From: Sphingomonas corticis | GTDB taxonomy: Bacteria > Pseudomonadota > Alphaproteobacteria > Sphingomonadales > Sphingomonadaceae | NCBI RefSeq assembly: GCF_012035195.1 | Contig: NZ_JAAVJH010000002.1 | Location: forward strand, 124,001-188,000 | Length of the DNA stretch: 64,000 bases | Direction: 5' to 3' | Shown: in pieces, positions 17,224 through 27,156 of the stretch | Position numbering within the stretch: the first letter of the stretch is position 1 | How the letters are laid out: each line of letters opens with the position of its first letter | Notes under the pieces: model-generated | Seen by the model: only the letters and a program-made list of their open reading frames with translations | Told to the model about the DNA's origin: nothing | Database searches by the model: none | Translations under genes and position numbers: made by a program

Positions 17224-18357
17224 TCAATCCACCGCGCGCTCGCTGACGATCGACAGGCCGTAGCCGTCGAGACCCACCAGCGTGTGGTGCGTGTTGGTCA
17301 GCAGCACCATGTCGTGGACGCCCAGTTCCGCGAGGATCATCGCGCCGACGCCATAGTCGCGCAGTTCCTCCATCTCGACCTCCACCGGCTGCCCCGCCTT
17401 GCGCTTCACCGCGGTGGTGAAGGCATCGGCGCGCTGGCGATTGATGACGACGACGACGCCCGCGCCTTCTTCCGCGATCAGCTCCATCGATCGCGACAGC
17501 ATCCGGCTGCGCTCGCCGTCCTCGCCGAAGATGTCGGCGAAGGGGGACAGCGCGTGCATCCGCACCAGCGTCGGCCGCGACGGATCGACGCGGCCCTTCA
17601 CCAGCGCGATCTGCTCCGTTCCCGTCGCCTTGTTGCGATAGGCGCGCACGGTCCAGTCGCCGCCCCAGCGGCTGGTGAACGGCGCCTCGCTGACCAGCTG
17701 CACCAGATGGTCGTGGCGGCGGCGATAGGCGATGAGGTCGCGGATCGTGCCGATCTTGAGGCTGTGCAACTGCGCGAAGGAGACGAGGTCGTCGAGCCGC
17801 GCCATCGTCCCGTCCTCGTTCATGATCTCGCAGATCACGCCCGAGGGATTGAGCCCGGCGAGTCGCGACACGTCCACCGCTGCCTCGGTGTGGCCCGCGC
17901 GCACCAGCACGCCGCCGTCGCGCGCCACCAGCGGGAAGACGTGACCGGGCGTGACGATGTCCGCGCGCCCCTTGGTGGCGTCGATCGCCACCGCCACGGT
18001 GCGCGCGCGGTCCGCCGCGGAGATGCCGGTCGTCACGCCCTCCCGCGCCTCGATCGAGACGGTGAAGGCGGTCTCGTGCCGGGTGCCGTTGTTGCGGCTC
18101 ATCAGCTCGAGGCCGAGCGTGTCGACGCGATCCTTCGTCATCGCCAGGCAGATGAGGCCGCGGCCGTGGCGCGCCATGAAGTTGATCTTCTCCGGCGTGG
18201 CCATCTGCGCGGGGATGACGAGGTCTCCCTCGTTCTCGCGATCCTCGTCGTCGACCAGGATGAACATCCGCCCGTTGCGCGCCTCGTCGATGATCTCCTC
18301 GGGCGAGGAGAGATAGCCGTGGCGCAGGCGCGCCAGCTCTGCGGACTTAACGGCCAC
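17224..18357 (-). CDS. ribB: DHBP synthase with degenerate GTP cyclohydrolase II domain (RibBX type)
   Basis: 377 residues. The N-terminal half (about 1-210) is a normal 3,4-dihydroxy-2-butanone 4-phosphate synthase, with [25 protein letters not shown] and [11 protein letters not shown]...[13 protein letters not shown] sequence. The C-terminal half follows the RibA fold, but the segment where RibA has its three zinc cysteines (C-x-GD-xx-x-RCDC) reads [20 protein letters not shown] with no Cys at all. RibA activity is therefore probably lost. Such fusions are known as RibBX in proteobacteria. The GTG start lies within the end of ribE (11-base overlap). A working RibA must be encoded elsewhere. 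Confidence 0.92.
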   Translation of the reverse strand: MAVKSAELARLRHGYLSSPEEIIDEARNGRMFILVDDEDRENEGDLVIPAQMATPEKINFMARHGRGLICLAMTKDRVDTLGLELMSRNNGTRHETAFTVSIEAREGVTTGISAADRARTVAVAIDATKGRADIVTPGHVFPLVARDGGVLVRAGHTEAAVDVSRLAGLNPSGVICEIMNEDGTMARLDDLVSFAQLHSLKIGTIRDLIAYRRRHDHLVQLVSEAPFTSRWGGDWTVRAYRNKATGTEQIALVKGRVDPSRPTLVRMHALSPFADIFGEDGERSRMLSRSMELIAEEGAGVVVVINRQRADAFTTAVKRKAGQPVEVEMEELRDYGVGAMILAELGVHDMVLLTNTHHTLVGLDGYGLSIVSERAVD

Positions 18358-18952
18358 GATAATGCTCCATGCGTTGGAGGTAGCGGGCGAGAACGTCGAT
18401 CTCGACGTTCACCGCCTGCCCTTGCGACAGGTCGCCCAGCGTGGTGACCGACTGCGTGTGCGGGATCAGGTTGATCGTGAACGCCGTGCCCCCGTCGTCG
18501 TCGCGCACGTCGTTGACGGTCAGCGACACGCCGTCGATCGTCACCGACCCCTTGGGCGCGAGGAAGGGGGCGAGATCGCTGCTGACGCGGAAGGCGATAC
18601 GTCGCGAATCGCCGTCGGCGCGCACCTCCGTCACCTCGGCCACGCCGTCGACGTGCCCGGTGACGATATGCCCGCCCAGCTCGTCGCCCAGCTTCATCGC
18701 GCGTTCCAGGTTCAGGCGGCGACCGTCGGTCCACTGGCCCTGCGCGGTGCGTGCCTGCGTCTCGCCCGACACGTCCACGGCGAACCAGCCCGCCCCCTTG
18801 TCCACCACGGTCAGGCAGACGCCCGAGCAGGCGATGGACGCCCCCATCTCCACGCCGGCGGTGTCGTAGGCGGTGTCGATGACGACGCGCAGGTCCCCGC
18901 GCGGCTCCACGGCGCGGATGGCGCCGACGTCGGTGACGATCCCGGTAAACAT
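18347..18952 (-). CDS. ribE: riboflavin synthase alpha chain
   Basis: 201 residues, two lumazine-binding repeats. The start MFTGIVTDVG is the canonical N-terminus of the family. Repeat one contains ACSGVCLTVVD and GGHIVTGHVDG; repeat two contains TIDGVSLTVND and the conserved IPHTQSVTTLG. It dismutates two lumazines to riboflavin. The ATG overlaps the ribD stop by one base (TGATG). Gene symbol follows the E. coli-style use of ribE (ribC in some schemes). Confidence 0.94.
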   Translation of the reverse strand: MFTGIVTDVGAIRAVEPRGDLRVVIDTAYDTAGVEMGASIACSGVCLTVVDKGAGWFAVDVSGETQARTAQGQWTDGRRLNLERAMKLGDELGGHIVTGHVDGVAEVTEVRADGDSRRIAFRVSSDLAPFLAPKGSVTIDGVSLTVNDVRDDDGGTAFTINLIPHTQSVTTLGDLSQGQAVNVEIDVLARYLQRMEHYRGR

Positions 18953-19920
18953 CACCCGCGCTCGTACACCTCGACCCGGTCCGCGCCAAGCGCGGCCGAA
19001 TCGACCAGCCGCCAGCGCCCGTGCGCGTCGGCAAGATCGGCGAGGCCGATGTCGGGGAGCGTCCGCCCGCCGCCCACGATGACGGGAGCGCGATAGAGGA
19101 GGAGGCGGTCGACGAGATCGGCGGCGAGGAAGGCAGCCGCCGCCTTCGCGCCGCCCTCGACGAGGAGGTGGTCGCCGGGAAGGGTGGCGATGTCGTGGGG
19201 CGACGCGATCGCGAGCCACTCACCCTCACCCTTCCGCGGCGCAGCCGGGTGGGAAGGGTGAGGGCGAGTAGAGAGCAACACCCGCACCGGCGAGCGCGCC
19301 TCCAACCCCGACAGCCGCACGTCCAGAGACGGCGAATCGGCCTCGCCCGTCCCCCGTCCGACCAGGATCGTCTCGTGCCGGCTGCGCTCCAGATGCGCAT
19401 GCGCGCGCGCCTCCGCCCCGGTCAGCCATTGCGAGCGGCCGTCCGCCAACGCCACCGCCCCGTCGAGCGACAGCGCCAGCTTCAACGTCACGTGCGGACG
19501 CCCGAGCCGACGTCGCGTCAGGAACCCGGCCATGCTGCGCGCCGCCTCCGCCGCGCGGACGCCGACCGTGGTGGCGATCCCCGCCGCCTCCAGCCGCGCC
19601 ATCCCGATGCCGTTGGTGCGCGGGTCGACGTCGCGCTGCGCCGCGACCACGCGCGCGACGCCGGCGGCCACCAGCAGGTCGGCACAGGCGGGGCCGCGCT
19701 CGCTGCAATGCGCGCACGGCTCCAGCGTGACATAGGCAGTTGCGCCGGGCGACTTCTCGCCGGCCTGGCCCAGCGCCATCGCCTCGGCATGGGGACGGCC
19801 GCCCGGCCGGGTCCCACCGCGCCCGACCACGATGCCGTCGCGCACGATCACGCAGCCGACGCTGGGATTGGGGGCGGTGCGCCCGCGCCCGCGCTCCGCC
19901 AGCGCCAGCGCCGCGCCCAT
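18952..19920 (-). CDS. ribD: bifunctional diaminohydroxyphosphoribosylaminopyrimidine deaminase/reductase
   Basis: 322 residues. The deaminase domain has PNPSVGCVIVRDG, the zinc-binding HAEAMAL and PCAHCSERGPACADLLVAAG. The reductase domain follows with HVTLKLALSLDGAVA and a nucleotide-binding end. It carries out the second and third steps of riboflavin synthesis. I use the ATG at 19920 (MGAALALAERG); a CTG a few codons upstream, nearer to the previous gene's stop at 19944, is possible because family members often have ten more residues. Longer upstream readings belong to the neighbour's frame shadow. Confidence 0.92.
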   Translation of the reverse strand: MGAALALAERGRGRTAPNPSVGCVIVRDGIVVGRGGTRPGGRPHAEAMALGQAGEKSPGATAYVTLEPCAHCSERGPACADLLVAAGVARVVAAQRDVDPRTNGIGMARLEAAGIATTVGVRAAEAARSMAGFLTRRRLGRPHVTLKLALSLDGAVALADGRSQWLTGAEARAHAHLERSRHETILVGRGTGEADSPSLDVRLSGLEARSPVRVLLSTRPHPSHPAAPRKGEGEWLAIASPHDIATLPGDHLLVEGGAKAAAAFLAADLVDRLLLYRAPVIVGGGRTLPDIGLADLADAHGRWRLVDSAALGADRVEVYERG

Positions 19921-19943
19921 CCAGCGCGAGTCGCTCTCGTCGG

Positions 19944-20294
19944 TCAGAGGCCCATCCGCGTCAGCTGGTCGTCCAGCTTCTTGAACTGCGCCTGCGTTGC
20001 CGCCTGCCGCTTCTTCAGCTCGGCCAGGTCCTTGTCCTTCTGCACCTGGTCGACCTTCTGCTGCGCGACGATCTGCGCGTCGGTACGGTCCAGCTTCCAC
20101 TGCTGCACGTAGATGATGTCGGGCTTGTACGCCTTCACCGCGTGCGAATCCTTCACGAAGGCGTAGATGAAGAACATCGTGATCGCGATCGCGGCGCCGA
20201 GGAACCAGAATTCCTGCGGCCCGCGCCCGACCATGAAGTCGCGCAGGTCGCGATAGGCACGCAGCGGGTTCATGCGGGAGAAGAAGCCGGTCAT
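19944..20294 (-). CDS. small single-helix membrane protein with coiled coil
   Basis: 116 residues, no recognised family. A short N-terminal region (NPLRAYRDLRDFMVGRGPQ) is followed by one membrane helix (FWFLGAAIAITMFFIYAF) at about 28-46. The C-terminal half is charged and heptad-like, rich in Lys/Gln/Asp (AQQKVDQVQKDKDLAELKKR), predicting a coiled coil outside the membrane. It begins five bases after gltX and ends just before ribD, so it is in the gltX-rib operon. I cannot assign a function; positionally it is a conserved-hypothetical type. Confidence 0.8.
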   Translation of the reverse strand: MTGFFSRMNPLRAYRDLRDFMVGRGPQEFWFLGAAIAITMFFIYAFVKDSHAVKAYKPDIIYVQQWKLDRTDAQIVAQQKVDQVQKDKDLAELKKRQAATQAQFKKLDDQLTRMGL

Positions 20295-20299
20295 GACGT

Positions 20300-21643
20300 C
20301 TAGATAGGCGTTCGCGCGGCGGCATTCGAGTCCAGCCGTGCCAGTGCCCTCGCCCGGCCGATCAGCGGCAACAGCGCCGCCATGTCGGGCCCGTGGTCGC
20401 GCCCGGTCAGGGCGCGCCGCAGCGGGAGGAACAGCGCCTTGCCCTTGCGTCCGGTCTCCGCCTTCAGCCGGTCGGTCAGCGCGTGCCAGGGATCGTGCGC
20501 CCAGTCGATCGCGCGCGCCGTCGCGGCGGCCCGGGCGAGGTACTCGCGCTCTTCGCCGTCCGGCACCACCTCGCCCGCGATGACGGCCCACCAGTCCGCC
20601 GCCTCCGCCACGGTCGACAGGTTCGGGCGCACCGCCTCCCACGCGGCGGCGTCCATGCCCGCGGGCAGGCGATCCGCCACCGTCTCGAACGGCAGCTGGT
20701 GAACGATGCGCGCGTTGACCTGTGCCAGTTCCTGCGGATCGAAGCGGGCGGGCGCGCGGCCGAAGCGGGCGAGGTCGAACGCCTCGATCAGCGGGGCCGG
20801 CTCGGCGCTGGGCACCACCGGGTCGCTGGTGCCCAGCCGCGCCAGCAGCGAGACGAGGGCGGCGGGCTCGATCCCCTGGCCACGCAGCTCGGCCACGCCG
20901 ATCGAGCCCTGGCGCTTCGACAACTTGCCCTCCGCGCCGGTCAGCAGCGCCTCATGCGCGAAGTCGGGGGCGCGGGCGCCGAGCGCGGCGAACATCTGCA
21001 GCTGCACCGCGGTGTTCGTCACATGGTCCTCGCCGCGCACGACGTGCGTGACCCCCATGTCCACGTCGTCGATGACGGAGGGGAGCAGGTACAGCCACGA
21101 CCCATCGGCGCGACGCACCACGGGATCGCTCATCGCGCGCGGATCGAACGCCTGCGGCCCGCGGATCCGGTCCTCCCATGCCAGCGGCGTGTCGTCGTCG
21201 AGCCGGAAGCGCCAGTGCGGGCGCACCCCGTCCGCCTCCAGCCGCGCGCGGTCCGCGTCGCTCAGCGCCAGCGCGGCGCGATCGTAGATCGGCGGCAGCC
21301 CGCGCCCCAGCAGCACCTTGCGCCGGAGGTCCAGCTCCTGCTGCGTCTCATAGGCGGGGTAGAGCCGGCCGGCGTCGCGCAGCCGCGCGAACACTGCCTC
21401 GTAGCGGTCGGACCGTGCGGACTGCCGCTCCTCCCCGTCGCGGTCGAACCCGAGCCAGTCGAGGTCCGCGCGGATCGCGTCCACGAACCGCTCCTCGCTG
21501 CGCGCCGCGTCGGTATCGTCGATGCGGAGCAGGAAGCGCCCGCCGCGCTGGCGCGCCAGCATCCAGTTGTGCAGCGCGGCGCGCACGTTGCCGACGTGGA
21601 GCAGCCCGGTGGGCGAGGGGGCGAAGCGGGTGACGACCGTCAT
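20300..21643 (-). CDS. gltX: glutamyl-tRNA synthetase
   Basis: 447 residues. The class I HIGH-like motif is in [14 protein letters not shown] and the KMSKS-like motif in [22 protein letters not shown] and [13 protein letters not shown] are GluRS signatures. It charges tRNA-Glu, and in bacteria lacking GlnRS also tRNA-Gln. Alphaproteobacteria usually have two GltX copies, so this may be one of two. The start is the ATG giving [11 protein letters not shown]; the open frame extends upstream toward prs without conserved sequence. It diverges from prs with 76 bases between. Confidence 0.93.
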   Translation of the reverse strand: MTVVTRFAPSPTGLLHVGNVRAALHNWMLARQRGGRFLLRIDDTDAARSEERFVDAIRADLDWLGFDRDGEERQSARSDRYEAVFARLRDAGRLYPAYETQQELDLRRKVLLGRGLPPIYDRAALALSDADRARLEADGVRPHWRFRLDDDTPLAWEDRIRGPQAFDPRAMSDPVVRRADGSWLYLLPSVIDDVDMGVTHVVRGEDHVTNTAVQLQMFAALGARAPDFAHEALLTGAEGKLSKRQGSIGVAELRGQGIEPAALVSLLARLGTSDPVVPSAEPAPLIEAFDLARFGRAPARFDPQELAQVNARIVHQLPFETVADRLPAGMDAAAWEAVRPNLSTVAEAADWWAVIAGEVVPDGEEREYLARAAATARAIDWAHDPWHALTDRLKAETGRKGKALFLPLRRALTGRDHGPDMAALLPLIGRARALARLDSNAAARTPI

Positions 21644-21719
21644 GACGAGCGGCTTAGGGCCCGGGGCTTCCGCTCGCCACCCTTTCGGTTCTAAGGCGGC
21701 GCGCGAAAGGGCCCGTTCC

Positions 21720-22655
21720 ATGAAACTGATGACCGGCAATTCCAACCTGCCGCTGGCAAGAGCGATCTCCGACTATCTGGAGACGCCGCTGACGGAGGCG
21801 CTGGTGCGCCGCTTCGCCGACGAGGAGATCTTCGTCGAGATCATGGAGAACGTGCGCGGCGAGGACGTCTTCCTGATCCAGTCGACCAGCTACCCGGTCA
21901 ACGACAATCTGATGGAGCTGCTGATCTGCATCGACGCGCTGAAGCGCGCGTCCGCGCGGCGGATCACCGCGGTGGTGCCTTATTTCGGCTATGCGCGGCA
22001 GGACCGCAAACCCGGGCCGCGCACGCCGATCTCGGCGAAGCTGGTCGCCGACCTCATCACCACCGCCGGCGCGGATCGCGTCCTGTCCGTCGATCTCCAC
22101 GCCGGGCAGATCCAGGGATTCTTCGATATTCCCACCGACAATCTGTTCGGTGCGCCGGTGATGTCGGCGGACATCCGTGCGCGGTTCGGCACGCAGAACC
22201 TGACGGTGGTGTCGCCCGACGTCGGCGGCGTGGTGCGCGCCCGCGCGCTGTCGAAGCGGCTCGACAACGCCCCCCTCGCCATCGTCGACAAGCGGCGCGA
22301 GCGCGCCGGCGAATCGGAGGTGATGAACATCATCGGCGAGGTGGAAGGCCGCTTCTGCATCCTGATCGACGACATCGTCGACTCGGCCGGCACCCTGTGC
22401 AACGCCGCCGCGGCACTGCGCGAGGCGGGGGCGCAGGACGTCGTCGCCTATGTCAGCCACGGCGTGCTGTCCGGCGGCGCGGTGGCACGGGTGGAGGGAT
22501 CGGTGCTGCGCGAACTGGTCGTCACCGATTCGATCGAGAACGCCGAGGCGACCGGCGGCGCGAAGAAGCTGCGCCACCTGACCATCGCGCCGCTGCTGGC
22601 GGAAGCGATCCGGCGCATCGCGGACGAGACGAGCGTGTCGTCGCTGTTCGATTGA
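21720..22655 (+). CDS. prs: ribose-phosphate pyrophosphokinase
   Basis: 311 residues, the standard PRPP synthetase length. Motifs are the flexible-loop [10 protein letters not shown], the metal/ATP site [15 protein letters not shown], the [14 protein letters not shown] region, and the ribose-5-phosphate loop [12 protein letters not shown]. It transfers pyrophosphate from ATP to ribose 5-phosphate for purine, pyrimidine, histidine and NAD synthesis. The ATG at 21720 gives MKLMTGNSN, as in alphaproteobacterial homologues. A longer frame upstream crosses the divergent gltX start and is rejected. Confidence 0.95.
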   Translation: MKLMTGNSNLPLARAISDYLETPLTEALVRRFADEEIFVEIMENVRGEDVFLIQSTSYPVNDNLMELLICIDALKRASARRITAVVPYFGYARQDRKPGPRTPISAKLVADLITTAGADRVLSVDLHAGQIQGFFDIPTDNLFGAPVMSADIRARFGTQNLTVVSPDVGGVVRARALSKRLDNAPLAIVDKRRERAGESEVMNIIGEVEGRFCILIDDIVDSAGTLCNAAAALREAGAQDVVAYVSHGVLSGGAVARVEGSVLRELVVTDSIENAEATGGAKKLRHLTIAPLLAEAIRRIADETSVSSLFD

Positions 22656-22675
22656 CGGGCGAAACGCTGCGGCTG

Positions 22676-22703
22676 TGCTCCGGCTTCGCCCAGTACGAAC
22701 GGA
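22676..22703. repeat. degenerate inverted copy of the dispersed repeat
   Basis: GTGCTCCGGCTTCGCCCAGT followed by ACGAACGG resembles the reverse orientation of the dispersed element (compare the 34225-34251 arm). It starts 21 bases after the prs stop and faces the canonical arm at 22926 across the tandem array. Confidence 0.6.
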
Positions 22704-22771
22704 CGTGGAACCTGCCGCCGACCTCCGTTCGGCCCGATCGCAACCGTCGTTATGCCCGGGCACGACCTTCA

Positions 22772-22925
22772 TTCGGCCTGAGCCCAACCTCCGTTCGGCC
22801 TGAGCCCAACCTCCGTTCGGTCTGAGCCCAACCTCCGTTCGGCCTGAGCCCAACCTCCGTTCGGTCTGAGCCCAACCTCCGTTCGGCCTGAGCCCAACTT
22901 CCGTTCGGCCTGAGCCCAACTTCCG
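22772..22925. repeat. seven-copy 22-bp tandem array
   Basis: Seven units of 22 bases without spacers, starting at 22772, 22794, 22816, 22838, 22860, 22882 and 22904. The unit is TTCGGCCTGAGCCCAACCTC plus CG; units 3 and 5 have ggT for ggC, and units 6 and 7 have acTt for acct. The first 12 bases of the unit equal the start of the dispersed repeat arm. It fills most of the 333-base gap between prs and the PilZ gene; I see no gene in that gap. Confidence 0.95.
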
Positions 22926-22955
22926 TTCGGCCTGAGCATAGTCGAAGGCTACGCG
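22926..22955. repeat. dispersed inverted repeat arm, copy C
   Basis: TTCGGCCTGAGCATAGTCGA then AGGCTACGCG: the full-length arm that ends the 22-bp array in register with it. It suggests the array grew from the first half of this arm. Confidence 0.75.
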
Positions 22956-22988
22956 CAAACATCCGAGACAAGCATGTCGCGACCGCGC

Positions 22989-23315
22989 CTAACGCTCGCT
23001 CAAGGCGACGATATGCTCCAGCACCGCGGGGTGGAGCGGGCGGGCGAAGGCGCAGCCGTAGCGGCTCTTGTCGCGCCATGCGACCACCGCCTCCAGCGCG
23101 GCGAGGCCGGGCAGCGTCAGCCACACCGTCGTGCCGGGCCACAGCGAGAAGCCGGTCTGCGCACGGAATCCGGTGACGGACAGGTCGACCACCTCGATCT
23201 CGAACCGGGTCGTGCCGCGGTCGCGCAACTGCGCGCGCATCGTCACCGCCTTGCGCAGCGCGTGCCGGCTGTCGTCGTGCGCGGACGGGTGCGGAAGCGG
23301 GATGGCCTTGTCCAT
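22989..23315 (-). CDS. PilZ-domain protein
   Basis: 108 residues, essentially one PilZ domain. The c-di-GMP binding elements are recognisable: an Arg pair in RHALRKAVTMRAQLRDRG and the DLSVTGFRAQ motif ([D/N]-x-S-x-x-G) at about 44-53. PilZ proteins read out c-di-GMP for motility, polysaccharide or adhesion control. A GGDEF protein and an exopolysaccharide cluster are both in this window, but a link is only inference. It lies between the tandem array and crtZ on the same strand as crtZ. Confidence 0.85.
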   Translation of the reverse strand: MDKAIPLPHPSAHDDSRHALRKAVTMRAQLRDRGTTRFEIEVVDLSVTGFRAQTGFSLWPGTTVWLTLPGLAALEAVVAWRDKSRYGCAFARPLHPAVLEHIVALSER

Positions 23316-23340
23316 GGCGCATCGTCATGCGCGTGGAAGG

Positions 23341-23880
23341 TTAATCTTCGGCAAACGCCCCGGTCTTCGCCGCGCGCGGCTCGCGCATCCCGGCGCGGCC
23401 GCGCCGCTTCAGTTCCGCCTTCAGCGCGTCGGGCCGCGGCGCGACGAGGAAGCCGAAGCTGACCGTCCCCTCCTTCGTGCCGACCGCATGGTGCAGCCGG
23501 TGCGCCTGCACGATCCGCTTCATGTAGCGGGATTTGGGCAGATATCGCGTCCGCACCCGCTCGTGCACGATCACGTCGTGAAAGCCGAAGTAGATCGCGC
23601 CATAGGCGGCGATCCCGGCGCCGATCCACGCGAACCCCGGCCACCAGCCCAGCTGCACGCCGCCGAGCAACAGCACGATGGAGGGGATCGCGAAGATCAC
23701 GCCGTACAGGTCGTTCCACTCGAACCGCGCGCCGACCCCCTTTTCCGGCCGCTCGCGATGGTGGCTCTCGTGCAGGAACCAGCCGGGGCCGTGCATCACC
23801 CAGCGGTGCATGACGTACGCGAACCCCTCCATGAAGGCGACGGTCGCGAGGAACAGCAGGATGCCGGCGGGCCAGGACAT
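23341..23880 (-). CDS. crtZ: beta-carotene hydroxylase-like fatty acid hydroxylase family protein (CrtZ)
   Basis: 179 residues. It has the di-iron histidine clusters of the family: HRWVMHG with HESHH, then HDVIVHER, then HRLHHA. Four hydrophobic segments surround them. This layout and length match CrtZ, which hydroxylates the beta-ionone rings to give zeaxanthin-type carotenoids, in line with the yellow pigment of sphingomonads. I begin at the ATG giving MSWPAGILLFL; the open upstream extension crosses toward the divergent lysyl-tRNA synthetase gene. No other carotenoid genes are nearby. Confidence 0.88.
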   Translation of the reverse strand: MSWPAGILLFLATVAFMEGFAYVMHRWVMHGPGWFLHESHHRERPEKGVGARFEWNDLYGVIFAIPSIVLLLGGVQLGWWPGFAWIGAGIAAYGAIYFGFHDVIVHERVRTRYLPKSRYMKRIVQAHRLHHAVGTKEGTVSFGFLVAPRPDALKAELKRRGRAGMREPRAAKTGAFAED

Positions 23881-23929
23881 GCGCTCGATATAGCCATCGC
23901 CCGGCGCCTTCGCTACGCCGCACCGCATC

Positions 23930-25501
23930 ATGACCGACGACGCACGCCGTTCCGCCGCCCTAGAATCCAAGGCCTGGCCCTACGAGGAGGCGCGCAAGCT
24001 CATCAAGCGCTGGCCGGACGGCAAGCCTCATGACGCGCCGATGCTGTTCGAGACGGGCTACGGCCCCTCGGGCCTGCCGCATATCGGCACGTTCCAGGAA
24101 GTGCTGCGCACCACCATGGTCCGCCGCGCCTACGAGGAGATGACGGGGCGGCCGACGCGGCTGATCGCGTTCAGCGACGACATGGACGGCCTGCGCAAGG
24201 TGCCCGACAACGTGCCGCAGCGGGAGATGCTGGCGCAGCATCTGGGCAAGCCGCTGAGCCGCATTCCCGATCCGTTTGGAAAGTTCGACAGCTTCGCCGC
24301 GCACAACAACGCGATGCTGCGCGACTTCCTCGACCGGTTCGGCTTCGAGTATGAGTTCGCCTCGTCGACCGACTATTACACCTCCGGCCGGTTCGACGCG
24401 ACGCTGCGCGACGTGCTGCGCCGCTACGACGACATCATGAAGGTGATGCTGCCGACGCTGCGCGCGGAGCGGCAGGCGACCTATTCGCCGGTACTGCCGG
24501 TCAGCGCGAAGACGGGCGTCGTGCTGCAGGTGCCGATCGAGGTGGTCAATGCCGAGGCCGGGATCGTGCGCTTCGTGGATGAAGGCGAAACCGTCGAACA
24601 GTCGATCTTCGGCGGGCAGGCGAAGCTGCAATGGAAGCCGGACTGGGGGATGCGCTGGGCCGCGCTGGGCGTCGACTACGAGATGTACGGCAAGGACCTG
24701 ATCGATTCGGCCATCCTCAGCGGCAAGATCGCGCAGATCCTGGGCGGGCGCCGGCCGGAGGGGCTGATCGCCGAGCTGTTCCTCGACGCGCAGGGCGAGA
24801 AGATCAGCAAGTCCAAGGGCAACGGCCTCAGCATCGAGGAGTGGCTGACCTACGGACCGGACGAGAGCCTGGCCTTCTACATCTATCGGGAGCCGAAGAA
24901 GGCGAAGTCGCTGCACCTGGGCCTGGTCCCGCGCGCGGTGGATGATTACTGGCAGTTCCTCGGCAATTACGAAGGCCAGGGGTGGAAGGAGCGATTGGGC
25001 AACCCCGTCCACCACGTGCACGGCGGCGAACCGCCCGCGGCGACGCTGCCGGTCACGTTCGGCCTGCTGCTGAACCTGGTCGGCGTGATGGGCGAGGCGT
25101 CGCGCGAGCAGGTGTGGGGCTATCTCGCCAACTACCTGCCCGGTGCCACCGCGGCGGACCATCCCGAGCTCGACCGCCTGATCGGCTATGCGCTCGCCTA
25201 TCACCGCGATTTCGTGGCGCCGACGCTGCACCGCCGCGCACCCGACGCGACCGAGCGCGCCGCGCTGGAGCGGCTGGACGCCGCACTCGCCGCGCTGCCG
25301 GCGGATGCCAGCGCGGAGGACGTGCAGAACGAGGTGTACGAGATCGGCAAGACGGGTGGCTTCGCCGAGCTGCGCGACTGGTTCAAGGCGCTGTACGAGA
25401 CGCTGCTGGGGACCAGCCAGGGGCCGCGGATGGGCAGCTTCATCCGCCTGTACGGCATCGACAATTCGCGCCGTCTGATCGCGGAGGCACTGGCGCGGTG
25501 A
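23930..25501 (+). CDS. lysK: class I lysyl-tRNA synthetase
   Basis: 523 residues of class I LysRS (not the common class II LysS). Motifs are [17 protein letters not shown] (HIGH) near residue 45 and [11 protein letters not shown] (KMSKS) near 290, with [14 protein letters not shown] and [20 protein letters not shown] between. It charges tRNA-Lys. Class I LysRS occurs in archaea, spirochaetes and most alphaproteobacteria, which supports the taxonomic reading. It diverges from crtZ and is followed by a 204-base gap holding a perfect short hairpin. Confidence 0.95.
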   Translation: MTDDARRSAALESKAWPYEEARKLIKRWPDGKPHDAPMLFETGYGPSGLPHIGTFQEVLRTTMVRRAYEEMTGRPTRLIAFSDDMDGLRKVPDNVPQREMLAQHLGKPLSRIPDPFGKFDSFAAHNNAMLRDFLDRFGFEYEFASSTDYYTSGRFDATLRDVLRRYDDIMKVMLPTLRAERQATYSPVLPVSAKTGVVLQVPIEVVNAEAGIVRFVDEGETVEQSIFGGQAKLQWKPDWGMRWAALGVDYEMYGKDLIDSAILSGKIAQILGGRRPEGLIAELFLDAQGEKISKSKGNGLSIEEWLTYGPDESLAFYIYREPKKAKSLHLGLVPRAVDDYWQFLGNYEGQGWKERLGNPVHHVHGGEPPAATLPVTFGLLLNLVGVMGEASREQVWGYLANYLPGATAADHPELDRLIGYALAYHRDFVAPTLHRRAPDATERAALERLDAALAALPADASAEDVQNEVYEIGKTGGFAELRDWFKALYETLLGTSQGPRMGSFIRLYGIDNSRRLIAEALAR

Positions 25502-25659
25502 GGCCGGGGCTGTTCGTGGGCAAGCAGGCACGTGTGCTGGGCGGCATCGCGCTTGCCGCATGGACGGGGGGCACCCGGCCGCCCGCCGACCTCGCCGTTC
25601 CCGGCCACCCGGCGCTGATCGACAAGGTGAGGCCGGGGGTGCCGGCGTATCGATCGCGT

Positions 25660-25677
25660 CCGTCCCGGCGGGGACGG
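25660..25677. terminator. perfect GC hairpin after lysK, no T tract
   Basis: CCGTCCC, loop GGCG, GGGACGG. The stem is perfect but no run of T follows, so a Rho-independent role is uncertain. The 204-base gap around it (25502-25705) shows no convincing gene. Confidence 0.35.
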
Positions 25678-25705
25678 CGGTGCCGGCGCGGCCGGGTGGG
25701 ATGAG

Positions 25706-26710
<1,005 letters not shown>

Positions 26711-26716
26711 CCAGAG

Positions 26717-27106
26717 CTAGGACGGCGGCGGATCGCCGCCGTCGCGCGCGCGCACATCCAGCGCCAGCAGCGCCTCCACCTTCGCCTCCAGCCGCAGCAC
26801 CGCGTCCTTCAGCTGCTCCTGCTCGTCGTGGGTGAAGGCGTCGCTGTCGACGATCAGCTTCGCCGCGATCTCCGCGGTCAGCAGCGGCATGACGAGGAGG
26901 GTGGTGAGGTGCATCAGCGCCACCGCCACGCCGCGCCCGACCGCGGTGGTGGGCGACAGGTCGCCGTATCCGACCGTGGTCGCGGTGACGACCGCCCACC
27001 ACAGCGAGTTCCAGATATCGCGCCCCTCCGCCAGGTCGAACACCGTCGCCGCGACGATCAGCGCGGCGAGGTACAGGGCGGCGAGGGTGGCGAGGCGGCG
27101 CGTCAT
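26717..27106 (-). CDS. two-helix potassium channel protein
   Basis: 129 residues. Two membrane helices (about 5-24 and 58-80) flank a pore loop with the K+ selectivity filter TATTVGYGD. A short C-terminal tail (HDEQEQLKDAVLRLEAKVEALLAL) looks like a coiled coil that could hold the tetramer together; there is no RCK domain. It would form a tetrameric inner-membrane K+ channel. The start MTRRLATLAALYLAA is chosen because upstream codons of the same frame belong to the shadow of the neighbouring gene. Confidence 0.9.
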   Translation of the reverse strand: MTRRLATLAALYLAALIVAATVFDLAEGRDIWNSLWWAVVTATTVGYGDLSPTTAVGRGVAVALMHLTTLLVMPLLTAEIAAKLIVDSDAFTHDEQEQLKDAVLRLEAKVEALLALDVRARDGGDPPPS

Positions 27107-27156
27107 GATCGACAGTCTGTCGCGGCCACCGCGCGGGTCAAGCGGGGCTCGCGCGA

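Noticed and set aside
22483..22497. Second sigma-54 promoter (TGGCACG inside prs)
   Set aside because: The base pair at the required spacing is GG rather than GC, and it lies inside a coding region.
22772..22925. CRISPR array
   Set aside because: The 22-bp units are directly adjacent with no spacers, and no cas genes are nearby.
25498..25704. A 68-codon open frame overlapping the lysK stop
   Set aside because: GTG start without a separate ribosome-binding site, no family features and an Arg-rich end over a hairpin; more likely intergenic.
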